Of a stretch of 64,000 nt of DNA, positions 1-11,623 are shown one piece after another. Positions within the stretch are counted from its first letter, which is position 1. Each line of letters begins with the position of its first letter. The notes under the pieces are model-generated. The model was not told the DNA's origin. It saw nothing but the letters and a program-made list of their open reading frames with translations, and did not search any database. The DNA lies in the NCBI RefSeq assembly GCF_019059575.1, contig NW_024883081.1:62001-126000 (forward strand). The letters are read 5' to 3'. The translations under genes were made by a program, and so were the position numbers. Source of the DNA: Amphibalanus amphitrite. Its lineage: Eukaryota; Arthropoda; Thecostraca; Balanomorpha; Balanidae.

Positions 1-101
1 ATGCCCGGAATTTGGCGGCGCTGTGCGCCACTGTTTTCTTGCTATTCAGGAAAAACCACGGGGGGGCAAATTGGCCCAACCCCCAACGGGGCGAGGGTTA
101 A
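1..101 (+). mobile_element. 3' end of a TTAA-target (piggyBac-like) non-autonomous element
   Basis: The window opens inside the tail of an element nearly identical to 57440-57560: the GGCGGCGCTG palindrome, then TTGCTATTCAGGAAAAACCA, a G-run/C-run hairpin, and the terminal CAACGGGGCGAGGG followed by TTAA at 98-101. The 5' part lies outside the window. No coding capacity is seen. Confidence 0.7.
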
Positions 102-572
102 TAGAGGTAGGTAGGATCTCGGTAGGTAGGAACCTATATCTCGGATTTCAGTTGGTCAATTGGTTAGGTCGCGCCTTGTTTGAGGGGTCTCCGCAGGCTG
201 GTGGACTGGGTACTGACACAGTCTGCGCGAACACTGATCCTGATGTGGTCTGCGTCCCTCTTCAGGCGGCGATTGAGAATTGAGAATGGAGATCCGAGAT
301 GGCGCAGCACGCTGCTGACCAATCGAGCCAGAGCGACTACCCTGACATCTATCGGCAGCTACCATCAACTACAGCATAGCGCAGGCAGCGCGCGGTGTCA
401 GCCGCACTTCACGCTTGCGTAGTGAGTCTTTAGAAATTAGATGGCCTAGTACATACCTACATATATGATACTATCTATGGATACTTAAGTGAGTAGGTAT
501 CCATAGATAGGTATCCCACTAGCTCTCGCTCGAGCGCGTGGTGGCTGCCATCCACAAGTAGTTTTTTTGCCA
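102..572. other. Unannotated spacer with one perfect hairpin
   Basis: No gene is recognised. The stretch has short GGTAGGTAGG runs, as in several spacers of this window, and one perfect 14-bp stem at 471-484/497-510 (CTATCTATGGATAC and its complement) with a 12-base loop. Short reading frames on both strands show no recognisable motif or splice context. Confidence 0.5.
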
Positions 573-1757
573 TAGGGGAGAGTGGGGTAAGATGCCCAGG
601 TTGGGAAAGACGCCCCACCCCCTCTACTGAGCGGCAAAACAAAGAATCGAACCTGGAAATTAACGTTCTTGGCGTAAAGCGGAAGCCTGCCTTGTTAACT
701 GCACCAAAATTTGCCAATGTCAGTCAGACAACGGTTGGCTGGTGATTGCATGTTTTTTTTTTTGCTGCTTTCAAAAAATATTTTGGTGTCAAAACATTGT
801 AAATATCAAAGAAGGTAAGTAATTTTTATGTCCCTTGCTATTGTCGTGATACATTAATATGTGTGTACTTTGTCCCAACCAGTTTGTTTTAGGATGTAGT
901 CTTAGGGCTAACATATTGTACTGATTAAATGTTAATTCGGTACCTTGGGGAAAGATGCCCCCTACCCTGATGGGGAAAGACGCCCCCTAAATCCGTACGC
1001 TTCCTTCAAGCAACCCGTCGAATCATTTAGTACATACTTGTGATGAGAGACAAAAGCCGATCTGGGACTATTGAGAGCCCAATACGGTCGGCTGCTCCCC
1101 ATGCCGGTCTCTCGGCCCACACAGCGACTTTTTGGGCGGCATCTGACTCTGAGAGCCCTCGAGACGGCCTCTGTGGGCCCCATTATTAACTCCAAGGCTC
1201 CTCACGACATCCTTTGAGGGCTCCACGCTGGCTCCACGGGCCGCGCTGGCATCTTACACGTAGGTCCCCACGATGGGCTTGAGGGCCCTCAAGACTCATG
1301 AAGACCTATAAGGGCCCCACAACGTTCTCCGAATGCCACCACGGAGGCTTGCTTGGTCGCGCTGGACTCTGGTGGCCCTAACGATGACCTCTGAAGCCCC
1401 TCACGACTACTTTTGAGGGCCTTTACGATGGCGTTTAGTGTTTACTGCAGGCTCGAAGGGACTACTTATTCGTTCAAGCAATTCACGTGCTCATATATGT
1501 CACTTACAGTGCAGGGGGCATCTTACCCAACGCCAGGTCGCGACTTTCCCACCCTTTGGGGTAAGATGCCCCCTTTCAGTTCTTCGAGAAAATGCTTAAT
1601 CGCAAAAATATCATATTTCAAGCACGAAAGAGTGATATCTAATGGAGAAAAATGATGTCGGTTTCCGTTGAAACTACAAGTTTTTGCTTTCCGATGGTCA
1701 TTTTCGAATAATATATGACATAACAAACCCCTGGGCGTCTTTCCCCACTCTCCCCTA
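573..1757. mobile_element. TIR element with GGGGTAAGATGCCCC-type repeats
   Basis: Both ends carry the same ~24-bp inverted sequence: AGGGGAGAGTGGGGTAAGAT at 573 and the complement of AGGGGAGAGTGGGGAAAGAC ending at 1757. Variants of GGGG-A/T-AAGA-T/C-GCCCC recur inside (about 607, 950, 970 and 1558), and the middle (about 1190-1440) is a degenerate array of GAGGGCC/CACGATG units. No transposase frame is visible, so this is a non-autonomous DNA element of unassigned superfamily. The target duplication is unclear; the next element begins only 10 bp away. Confidence 0.65.
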
Positions 1758-1767
1758 TTAAACAGTC

Positions 1768-3847
1768 TCAACCCTCACCGGCACAGGCCATTTTGCGTCC
1801 TTCGACGGCACAAGGGGGGGGGGGTACGACCCCCTCGCGTTTGGCTCCTTGTCGAGCTAGAGCTTCGCGAAAAAACGAGCGTGTTGCCCGTCACGAGAGG
1901 AAGCCGATGATACCTAAGTTTAAGGTCCTAGGTCATCGGGTGACCTTCCAGGTCAGGTCGATGACCCGAAAATCGGGAAAATCGGGACCTAATAGAAAGT
2001 CGTTAAGTGTGGCTGCTATTGGGTTTTTCGGGGTGCTGATCACGAATATCGTGTTAGTTTTGATCAGAAATGATGTCTTTAACCCGCGCCTCAGTGGCGG
2101 TCTCAGCCAACTTCGCCCTAGTGGGGTGGGGGGGGGGGCATATGTTACCATCCACCTCTAACTCAAAAATTAAGAGGGCTAGAAAGACGCGTTAAAAGCA
2201 GTCGATAGCTCTCAATGCGTACGTTGGAAAGTATTTCCGTCATTTTTCACCTTAGAGCAATATTGGGGTCACCAGAGGTCATCAAAGGTCAAAATTTGCC
2301 AATTGTCATTATATTTTTCAGAAAACATGCCGCTATCTCAGAAACTATGGTAGCTAGAAAAACGCATGGAAGAGCAATCGATAGCTTTTGAACTCTTCTT
2401 TTGAAAAGGTCATTATCAATATTGACCTCAGGTCAACGGTGTAGCCTCCAGAGGGCAAAAACTCCGAAAATAGCTGTTTTTACGAAGTGTTTTTCGATAA
2501 TACCTTTCGACTACAAAAAGCCACGACATTTCTATTGCCAGAATCGTGTTCCCCTCGCCGAGACGCGTCGAATGAACTATAACTTGTCCTTGAAAGGTCA
2601 ACTTGAAAATTTGACCTCAGGTCAAGGTCATGACCTGACCGGAAAAGGTCATGTTGCATATCAGTCGATGCGTCTCAACAAGACAAACACAATGAGACCA
2701 TCCCCAGCGTTCTATCTCTTTCCAATCGCGAATTATTGGCAAAAAACTGTTTACAGCCTCAAATGACCTCAGATGACCTTTCTAGAGGCTATCAGCAAAA
2801 ATGACACCTTGGTCATCACGAGTGGACTAAATCAATGTGATTCTGAAATATTTGGACTGTTCCTATGCGTACACACGGATCTAGAGGCATTTTCATTTTT
2901 CTCCATTTACTTGTAATGGAAAGGTCACGCCACTGACCTGACCTTAGGTCACGGATATAAAAAATCCGAGATATACAAATTGTAGGCGCCTATAACAGCA
3001 TGCAATCCACCAAGTTTAAAACCTTTCTTACAATTACTGCAGGCTGGACATGATTGCAAACTTTGTTAGGCTTGGTCAGTTAACTTGACCAGGTGACCTG
3101 ACCTGACATGACCTGGGGTCAGAAATTTCACACATTGTCCAAAATTGATGTACCAAAAGCTACCCCAAGGGGCGCGGCGCTACGCGCTGCGGTTTTTTAT
3201 TCACACGCAAAAACGCGACAGGGTGGTAACATATGCCCCCCTCCCCACCGGGGCGAAGGTTAAGCATTAAGACCAGGTCGGGTCAGTTCAGGTCAGGTCA
3301 ACCGGTAGGGGTCGTGACGGGAATTCGTAATACGTGTCAACCGCCTCTGACAGCTTCGTAACATGTTACGAAGGCACCAAAACTACTCCGTAAGTGTTCA
3401 AATGGTTGCTAAATTCGAATTCAGCTCCAAAAACTAGCCTAGAAACAAGTAAAACTCGAAAAAGTGAACCGAGGTCACCAAAGGTAAATGACCTGACCTG
3501 ACCTTCAGGTGACCTTGACACCCACCCTAATGTATGGGGGCAACATCAAATCACATGTTTGAACGTTTGAAACCACGAAAAGCCTGCAAGCGCGAGGCTA
3601 ATGCGAGCCGACATACGCTGAATCGCGATTCCGGCCGAACATGGTCTCGGAAAAGAGGTCACAGGTCAAAGGTCATTTGGGACAGGGTCATGAAATTTTC
3701 AGGTTAGGTGTAAAATTGATGAATGCGAGGGTACTGAAAGTTTCGTCGCGATCAGGCCGCTTTTTACGCGAGCTATTCGCGAAAAGCCTTAGGGGGGTTG
3801 CATCAACGCTTAACCCCCCCCCCCCCCCCTTTGCCGGCGAGGGTTAA
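1768..3847 (+). mobile_element. TTAA-target element B, split by a nested TTAA element
   Basis: The left end reads TCAACCCTCACCGGCACAGG and the right end is the complement of TTAACCCTCGCCGGCAAAGG, giving terminal inverted repeats with a TTAA target (left copy mutated to TCAA). Just inside each end lies a G-run or C-run. The body, 1800-2078 and 3264-3847, is related to the minus-oriented copy at 20975-21835 and to 48690-49688. It contains several AGGTCA half-sites and no plausible coding frame. About 1185 bp of it is the later insertion at 2079-3263. Confidence 0.7.
2079..3263 (+). mobile_element. TTAA-target element C nested inside element B
   Basis: It starts TTAACCCGCGCC and ends GGGGCGAAGG-TTAA, so TTAA flanks both sides (2079-2082 and 3260-3263). 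The host copy at 20975-21835 has the uninterrupted sequence at the matching place (complement reads GATGTCTTTATGCATTTAGG), which shows that a single TTAA-like site was duplicated. TTAA duplication with termini starting CCC is the piggyBac signature. The interior is AGGTCA/TGACCT-rich, matches 62162-63170 and the complement of 9620-10524, and encodes no transposase. Confidence 0.8.
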
Positions 3848-4675
3848 GCGTTACCGGTTCGTCTGTACTGGGTGGGTTGAATTTCGGATAACATTTACAT
3901 CCTCTCTTCGATCAGTGTTTTTTTTCCTCGCGAAATTCCTTATATATGTCAGATGCGCTAGGGATATCATGGTGTGTACCTTGAGCAATCGAAATTGACA
4001 TCAGTAGATCACCCGTTCTAAGCCCGTTTCTTTTTATTCCCATACCTATACTAACCCTCAGTGTCCAGTCACGATGCTGGCGATACATGCCAAATGTTGT
4101 CAGGGCGTGCGACCATTGAGCTGTTTGCTCTCAAGTCTCAATCCACTGCACTTCTTTGGCAGCAAGCATTCGCAGACACCGATTTCATTGAAGGCATAGT
4201 AACTTTATTTTTGTCATCATTCTACGCCTTCAAAGTTCAAATGTATTTGTCATTACACGTAATCCAAGTGCAAAAACACAGCACAAACAGACAAGAAGCA
4301 AACATGAGTATCGAAGCATACACAAACAACGAGACACACGGTAAGGCTGGCGGGTGCGTAGCCAGCTGACATGCCACTGCGCGCGCGCACATACATACAC
4401 ACCACACACTCACTTATGGCAACAACAGCAGGGTGACGGAGCGATCACAGCGAGGTGGTGTACCAGCAGCCTCCGCAGCGCGGCGGAGCGGGGCGGGGCG
4501 GGGCGGAGCGGCCCTGCGCCGCCTCCTCCCAGGCGCCGCAGCTCCTGGCGTCGTGGCGGAGCTCGGACTGAGACTACACGGCACAGTACTGAACACAGGT
4601 CATTGCGTCATGGCGCATACCAGTCGGATTTATGCCCCAAAGTCAGACATAAACTAATGCAATTGAAAATACAAT
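3848..4675 (-). other. 3' flank of the acidic-protein gene with candidate poly(A) signal
   Basis: Read on the minus strand this is downstream of the TAA at 4678-4676. An AATAAA on the minus strand lies at 4204-4209 (TTTATT on plus), giving a possible 3' UTR of about 470 bases; no closer canonical signal was seen. A GC-box-like tract of GGGGC/GGAGC lies at about 4485-4515 and a short CA-rich tract at about 4385-4410. No other gene is supported here. Confidence 0.4.
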
Positions 4676-5609
4676 TTAGCGAACGTAGTAATCGTCATAG
4701 CCTTCATCGTAGGTGTAATCGGCTCCACCGTAGGGATAGTCGGCGCCGCCGTCTGCTGCCGCCGCCTGTTCCACATCCGCGGAGTAGTCGGCCGTCTGAT
4801 CGGCGATCTCGGCATCGCCCCCGGCGGCAGCGGCACCGCCGGCACCTCCGGAGGCAGCTTCGCCGCCATAGCCTTCATAGGCAGCGTCAGCGCCGTCACC
4901 GCCATACGCTGCGGAGGCTGCATCACTGCCCTCACTGCTGACGTCAGCGGCGCTATTTTCCCCCTCGTCGTCATCGCCATCATTGTCGTCATCAGCACCG
5001 CCATCATCACCCTCACTGTCGTCATCACCCTCACTGCCGTCATCAGCACCGTCATCATCATCACCCTCACCGTCGTCCTCTCCATCATCATCGTCACCCT
5101 CACTGCTGTCGTCGCCGTTGTCATCGCTTTCCGTGTCGCCATCCTCACCATCGTACTCATCATCGTCATCATCATCGTTGCCCTGAGCATCCTCCTCAAC
5201 ATCCTCATCCCCACCATCATCTTCATCATCATCCACTTCCTCATCTTCATTATCGTCATCACTACCATCCTCCTCATTATCATCATCATCCTCATCATCC
5301 TCATTATCTTCATCATCCTCATCATCTTCATTGTCATCCTCATCTTCATTGTCACCCTCATCATCCTCATCATCCTCATCATCACCTTCCTTATCATCCT
5401 CATCATCCTCAACCTCATCATCTTCATCGTCCGCATCATCCTCATCATCCTCATCGTCCTTCTCCTCCTCATCATCCTCATCATCGTCATCAACATCCTC
5501 ATCCTCATTCTCATCATCTTCATCATCATCCTCATCATCATCAACCTCATCATCTTCATCATCCTCATCTTCATCATCATCACCCTCAACCTCATCATCT
5601 TCATCGTCC

Positions 5610-5641
<32 letters not shown>

Positions 5642-5699
5642 TTCCTCATCCTCATCACCGTCATCATCTTCATCATCATCATCCTTATCCTCATCATCC

Positions 5700-5784
<85 letters not shown>

Positions 5785-6478
5785 CATCCTCATCCTCATC
5801 CTCATCCTCATCATCATCCCCATCATCCTCATTTTGCTTTATCTCATCATAATTGTCTCCGTTTTCATAATAATTTTCATTATAATCAGAAGCATCCTCA
5901 ACTACGTCCTCACCATTTTCAACATAATCATACCTGTAATCTCCGCTGTCTTCAGTATAATCTTTGTCATAAATATGTCCATCACCATCCGCGTTTTGGC
6001 TGCTTTCATCATTGTCAGCTTCAGCATCCCCAAGGCTCGCCTCACCATAGCTCTGTTCATCTTCTTGATAGCTGTCTTCCAGTTCACTTGCTCCTTCCTC
6101 ATTGGTATCCTTATCCTCATTGTCATCATCCTCTTCATCGTCATCCTCATCGTCATCATCATCGTCCTCATCCTCATCCTCATCATCATCCTCATCATCA
6201 TCCTCATCATCGTCATCATTATCATCCTCATCATCCTCATCATCCTCATCATCCTCATCATCCTCATCATCCTCATCATCCTCATCGTCCTCATGTTCAT
6301 CTTCATCATCTTCATCCTCCTGATCATCATCCTCATCATCTTCATCATCCTCATCGTCCTCATCATCATCTTCTTCATCATCATCCTCATCAGCATCATC
6401 ATCCTCATCTTCCTCCTCATCAGTATCATCATCCTCATTATCTGCATCATCATCGTCATCATCGTCATCGTCATCATC

Positions 6479-6511
<33 letters not shown>

Positions 6512-6881
6512 TTCTTCTTCTTCCTCATCCTCATCCTCATCCTCACCATCGTCCTCGTCGCCGTCGTCGTCATTCAGATCTTCTTCATCGTCCTCATTCT
6601 CTCCATCATCTCCAGCGGCAGACTTTTCATACTCTCCGTATTCGTCGCTGCCACTCTCGTTTCCATCGCTCTCAGCAGCCTTATCGTACTCACTCTCACC
6701 GTCACTGTCATTTTGATAACTATTTCCATCACTTCCCTCACCATTTACACTCTGATCTTCGTCATAGACGCTCTCACTATCAGAAGACCCTTTGTCATTA
6801 TTCTCTTCATTAGCTGAATCGTTCTCAACATCTTCACCGTCAGCATCATCCTCATCATATTCATCTTCATCGTCGTCTTCG

Positions 6882-6922
<41 letters not shown>

Positions 6923-8686
6923 TTCTTCTTCTTCATCTTCATCATCATCGCCATCCTCAGAATCATACTCATCCTCCTCATCCTCCTCCTCATCCTCATC
7001 ATCCTCATCATCCTCATCTTCATCCTCATCATCCTCATCATCCTCATCTTCATCCTCATCTTCATCCTCATCATCCTCATCATCCTCATCATCCTCATCA
7101 TCCTCATCCTCATCCTCATCATCCTCATCCTCATCCTCATCCTCATCCTCATCCTCATCCTCATCATCCTCACCCTCATCATCTTCATCATCTTCGTCAT
7201 CGTCACCATCCTCATCGTCCTCATCACCCTCATCATCCTCATCATCCTCGTCATCCTCATTATCCTTATCTTCATCCTCATCATCCTCCTCCTGATCCTC
7301 ATCATCCTCATCCTCATCCTCATCATCATCCTCATCTTCATCTTCATCACCATCGTCCTCAGCATCCTCACCATCATCTTCAACGCTTGATTCCTTGTAG
7401 TCTTCCCCGTTCTTGGCATCTACATCACCAGATACCTCATCGTCTTCACCATTGGCGCTGGCAGCGCCACCAGAGGATGCAGAGGGATAATCCCTTCCAT
7501 AGGCTTCTCCATCGGCGTCAACATCGTCAAAAGCACTCTTGTTCTCTTCATCAGCGGCACTGCCGTCTTCGTCAAGGATTTCGTTTTCTTTATCGCCTTC
7601 ATCACCGTCTTCATCTTCATCATCGTCACTGTCGTCGCTGTCGCCGTCTTCCCCATCATCCTCACCATCCTCACCATCATCATCATCCTCATCCTCCTCA
7701 TCATCATCATCTTCCTCGTCCTCTTCGTCATCATCATTATCTTCGTTGTCACCCTCATCATCTTCGTTGTCATCCTCATCATCTTCCCCATCCTTATCAT
7801 CACCCTCCTCATCCTCCTCATCTTCATCCTCCTCATCATCCTCATCATCCTCACCGCCCTCATCATCTCCGTCTTCATCCTCACCGTCCTCCTCATCGTT
7901 ACTCTCATTCTCATCCTCATCCTCATCCTCATCCTCATCCTCGTCATCTCCATCATCCTCATCATCTCCATCATCCTCATCATCTCCATCCTCATCATCA
8001 CCTTGATCTTCATCATCATCGCCGTCATCATCATCTCCATCATCTCCGCTGTCACCTTGGTCATCATCGTCATCTCCGTCGTCATCTCCATCATCGCTTT
8101 CGCCATCGTTTTCACCGGAATCCTCCTCATTGTCTTCATCATCTCCGTTGCCGTCTTCATTATCATCCCCACTTGCAGCATCATCTTCACCGTCGCCATA
8201 TCCAGTAGCATCTTGGCCAGCGCCGTCTATTTCATTGGCGCTCTCCTGCTCGCCGTCATATTGAACGTCAGCGGCGTCACCGTCGTATTGGACGTCGGCA
8301 GCTCCGCCGTCGTATTGAGCGCCACCAGCTCCGCCGTCGTATTGAGCGCCACCAGCTCCGCCGTCGTATTGAGTGCCACCAGCTCCGCCGTCGTATTGAG
8401 CGCCACCAGCTCCGCCGTCGTATTGAGCTCCACCAGCTCCGCCGTCGTATTGAGCGCCACCGGGTTCGCCATCATACTGGACGTCAGCAGCGAGGCCGCC
8501 CTGCGGGCCGGCGGCGCTGGCCGACGCCGCCCCGGCCTGGTAGGCGGCGGCGAAGTCGGCCGCGGCGCCGTAGGAGGCGCCCTGGGAGCCGCCGCTGGCC
8601 AGGTACTCGGACACCTGCTCACCGACGCCCTCGTAGACGGGTGCCGCCCAGGTCACGGCGGCGACTATCGCTAGGGTGACCAGCAC
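4676..8686 (-). CDS. Extremely acidic secreted protein, exon 2 (1336 codons, complete 3' end)
   Basis: The exon starts at an AG acceptor (CTGCTCGACAG|GTG on the minus strand), so its first codon is an internal Val, not a start; joined in phase 0 to exon 1 at 12964-12953 it gives a 1340-residue protein beginning MRTQVLVTLAIVAAVTWA|AP, a good signal peptide. An Ala/Gly/Ser/Tyr segment follows, then nine QYDG repeats (about residues 73-150, mostly AQYDGGAGG). The rest is long Asp/Glu tracts, including a run of about 27 Asp from pure GAT, broken by three Ser/Asn/Tyr-containing spacers, and a C-terminal Gly/Ala/Tyr region ending DDYYVR. No Cys was noticed and basic residues are few. Charge, signal peptide and Tyr/Gly-rich flanks resemble acidic mineral-matrix proteins (Aspein/Asprich-like by composition only). 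A calcium- or mineral-binding extracellular role is inference; a generic acidic repeat protein is the alternative. Confidence 0.8.
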
Positions 8687-8696
8687 CTGTCGAGCA

Positions 8697-8835
8697 GAGG
8701 CGGGGTCAGCCAGGCGGGGTCAGAGGCGGGGTCAGCCAGGCGGGGTCAGAGGCGGGGTCAGAGGCGGGGTCAGAGGCGGGGTCAGCCAGGCGGGGTCAGA
8801 GGCGGGGTCAGCCAGGCGGGGTCAGCGGCGGCAGA
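8697..8835. repeat. GGCGGGGTCA minisatellite in intron 1
   Basis: Alternating 12-bp (GAGGCGGGGTCA) and 14-bp (GCCAGGCGGGGTCA) units, about ten in all. The array ends roughly ten bases from the splice acceptor of the acidic-protein exon, so length changes here would alter the spacing of the branch point and pyrimidine tract. Confidence 0.85.
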
Positions 8836-8990
8836 CACGGCCAGATGACGGCAGTGTCATATCCTGCTCTTCCGACCAGTTTGTTTAGTTTGCTAGAGAA
8901 ATGAGCAGATTCTGACCATTCGATCTTGAATCAGAAGCATTGACCCCAAAGCTGCCGCTATCACCGATCTGTGCGAGAATGTTCTCAAGC

Positions 8991-9465
8991 TTAAAGGGAC
9001 CCTCCCACCTTCACAAAAGTTAATGGATTGGGATAAAAGTGATGTAGCTCGGTTTAGAAAGAGCGAAAACGAATATCTACTAATGTTCATCGAAAAATAT
9101 TCACCGTTTTTCAAGCTAATAGACTTTTACTTTTGCTAGCTTTTTGGGATCTCCGCTGTTCATAGCGACTTTATTTGAAAGTGCGGCGCTTGTTGCTCGC
9201 AAAGCAGCATATACCACCGCGTGCTACCAATGGTTTTTGTAAAAGCTTTAAAATCGTTAGATCTTCGCTGATGTCACACATTCAGAGGGGGCATTCTAAT
9301 GCATTAGCCCCTCTGAATCCAAATGCTGCAATTCTGAATTTAGATAGTTTCGATTTGAGGCATTTCTCGATCTTGTGAGTGCTAAAACTGATGAAATGTA
9401 AGCCAGGGACCCCATTTTGGCTATCTCAACTCAAAACTAATGTTAATGTGGGATGGTTACTTTAA
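8991..9465 (+). mobile_element. TTAAAGG-ended MITE, 475 bp, copy 1
   Basis: It begins TTAAAGGGACCCTCCCACCT and ends in a decayed complement (GTGGGATGGTTACTTTAA). It aligns end to end with 55325-55798 (474 bp). There is no open frame of note. It lies in intron 1 of the acidic-protein gene. Confidence 0.75.
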
Positions 9466-9619
9466 GTATTTTTATGAATATGAAAGAATGATAGGTGGCC
9501 AGTTTGTAGAACTATTGACATGTTTATTAATCGATTTTATCCTGGACCAATTAACCACGAATTTATTTCGGTGTCTTAATCGAAAATAATACTAGTATGC
9601 ACAAAATGTATTGCTCGGA

Positions 9620-10524
9620 ATTTTGATATCGGTGACCTAAGGTCAGGTCAATTTTGCGCCCTCTCCTTTATACATAGGTATATGTAGTGGGAGAAAATTG
9701 AAATGCGCCTCTTGTGAACGAATGGTGTTCAAATCGCTCTCAAACATCGTTTCAAGGGTTAACATAACATACTGAATCGGAAAAATGCACCTGTGACCCC
9801 TCTGTGTGCCCCGGAGGTCATCTCAGGTCATGAACGGTCAATAGCAGTTTTTTTGCTATAACTTTTGATAGAGACGTGCTAGGGTGATGAAAACACGTCA
9901 TATGTATGCAGCTCGACGATACGGGTCGACTGATACGCAACATGACCCTTTCCGGCCAGGTCATGACCATGACCTGAGGTCAAATTTCAAAATGACCTTT
10001 CAAGGTCAACGAATAGTTCATTCGACGCGTCTTGACGAGAGGAACTTGATGCTGGCAGAAGTAATGTCATGGCTTGCTTGAATCAAAAGCTATTACCGAA
10101 AAACCTTTTTCGTGGGAACGGCTATTTTTAGCTTCTGCCCTCTGGAGGCTAAACCGTTGACCTGAGGTCAAATCAGAGAACATTATCCAGAAAAGTCTGT
10201 AAAAGGGCTATCGAATGCGCTTTTTCCGCGGCGCTGTAGCTCTATTTGTTCCCGAGGTAGCGGTTGGTAGTTCCCAAAATTGTTAAAATGAACTACATTT
10301 TACCTTTCATGACCTATGGCGACCTGAGCTTTGACCTGACTCAAAAGATGACTGAAGTGTTTCCGTCATTATTTTTTACACTCTTTCGAGTGCCGCTTAC
10401 TGCGTGTCGCTACGTGACCCAGGAGCCGAGTTAGAAGGGGGGGGGGGGTGACGGTGTTTAGACCCCCCGGCCCCCCCCCCGGCCCGGCGCGGAAGTCGAG
10501 GAGGACCGGCCCGGCGCGGGTTAA
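9620..10524 (-). mobile_element. TTAA-target element N, minus orientation, left end truncated
   Basis: The right boundary is CCGGCGCGGG-TTAA (TTAA at 10521-10524), preceded by a G-run and C-run near 10437-10480. The interior is the reverse complement of the 2079-3263 type: two GTCGA-containing arms around an AGGTCA-rich core at about 9900-10030. The left end fades at about 9615-9640 without a recognisable terminus. It lies within intron 1 of the acidic-protein gene. Confidence 0.6.
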
Positions 10525-10689
10525 GGAATTGAGATAAAGGAAAAATTGCAAGTTTACCGAGTCCACCAACGCCGGTTAGGGTCCGTCCCACTCAACCGAC
10601 TTCAGCTGGGTGGCTGCGGCTGCTCCCACCAACCGCAGACCATCCCCGTCAGGAGCTTATATGTCGGGCGCCGGAGCGGCTTGAACCCA

Positions 10690-11055
10690 CCGGCTGTCAT
10701 TTATCATACTGAACGAGGCCGGTGTCAATAACTTTCAAGATCGTGGTCCTTCTTACTGGATTTTTTAACGAGGCCGGAGGCACAGCTCAAAAATCAGTGA
10801 GGACTGAGGTGTATTCCATGCCGAGGTCTTCAAAATTTATCACCGGTCGAGTTTGGTATGTAATTTTACTGTATGCCAACGACAAATTAGTTTCTAGATG
10901 GAATCTCACAGCTGATTTTTAAACGAGGACATCGCAAAATGTTGGCTGAATGCAATTGGTGTAACATTTTTGACTGTAGTCAGTTTGGTTACGCCAATTT
11001 ACACCACTCCCTTCCTGCTAGCGTATTTGAATCGGTCTAGCATACAGTAAAACGA
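10690..11055. repeat. Repeat with TTTTACTGTATGC inverted ends and GAGGCCGG motifs
   Basis: TTTTACTGTATGC at about 10865 and its complement GCATACAGTAAAA at about 11040-11053 bound a small inverted-repeat unit. The 10690-10865 part shares the GAACGAGGCCGGTG and GATAAATTTT-type blocks with 35320-35480, where the same family forms a long hairpin. No coding capacity. Confidence 0.5.
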
Positions 11056-11623
11056 TCTACCAGCCGAGGCTGAGCGACGGAACAAAAAAGATTCGCACGG
11101 TAATGCTAGATAAAAGGATATAGAGCACAGCATATTTATCAACTTAGTTAGGTGCCTATATGTAATGTAGCATTTATAATTATTCGCATGCTAGCCAGTA
11201 GCCTTACAGAATCGGAATATATATCGAATTCTCATTTTAACGGGTAACTGATAAGAAGGGACAAAATCAATAAGAAGGGACATGTCTTTTGGAAAGGACA
11301 AAATCAAAGTGGCTTTAAATCAGTTATGTCTTTGTACTAATTTTTCGAAACAAAACGTCTCAGCTCTAAAACACATTCTAGCTTTATAGACAGCAGAGTA
11401 ATATGTCCACTCAACCCACAACGAAGTGTCGCGCATATTTCAGCTCAGTTGTTAGCACTACACTAGACCCCACTTTCTAAGGCATTATTCTACTAAGTAC
11501 TATCGTTTGTGTCATTTTGGTCACAAAAGTGCTTGCTTAGGATCAAGGCACGTTTGCCATAAACATTTTGATCTCATGATTGCTTTCATCTGTTAAGCTC
11601 TGTCTTATAGCATTACGCTTGCT
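11056..11623. other. Intronic stretch, nothing recognised
   Basis: AT-rich unique-looking sequence inside intron 1 of the acidic-protein gene. No repeat ends, exon-like frame or RNA gene was seen. Confidence 0.4.

Noticed and set aside
4983-8208. Very long plus-strand poly-Ser, poly-Ile/Leu and poly-His/Pro frames and minus-strand poly-Met/Arg frames opposite or overlapping the acidic gene
   Set aside because: They are frame shadows of the GAT/GAG (ATC/CTC) codon array. Only the minus Asp/Glu frame has a signal peptide, non-repetitive spacers, splice sites and a natural end.
8686-8686. GTG at the start of the long acidic frame taken as a start codon
   Set aside because: In a eukaryote this GTG follows an AG acceptor; the ATG is in exon 1 at 12964-12962.
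10437-10450. G-runs in TTAA elements as G-quadruplex regulatory sites
   Set aside because: They are single uninterrupted runs, each paired with a C-run a few bases away, so a hairpin is the simpler reading.
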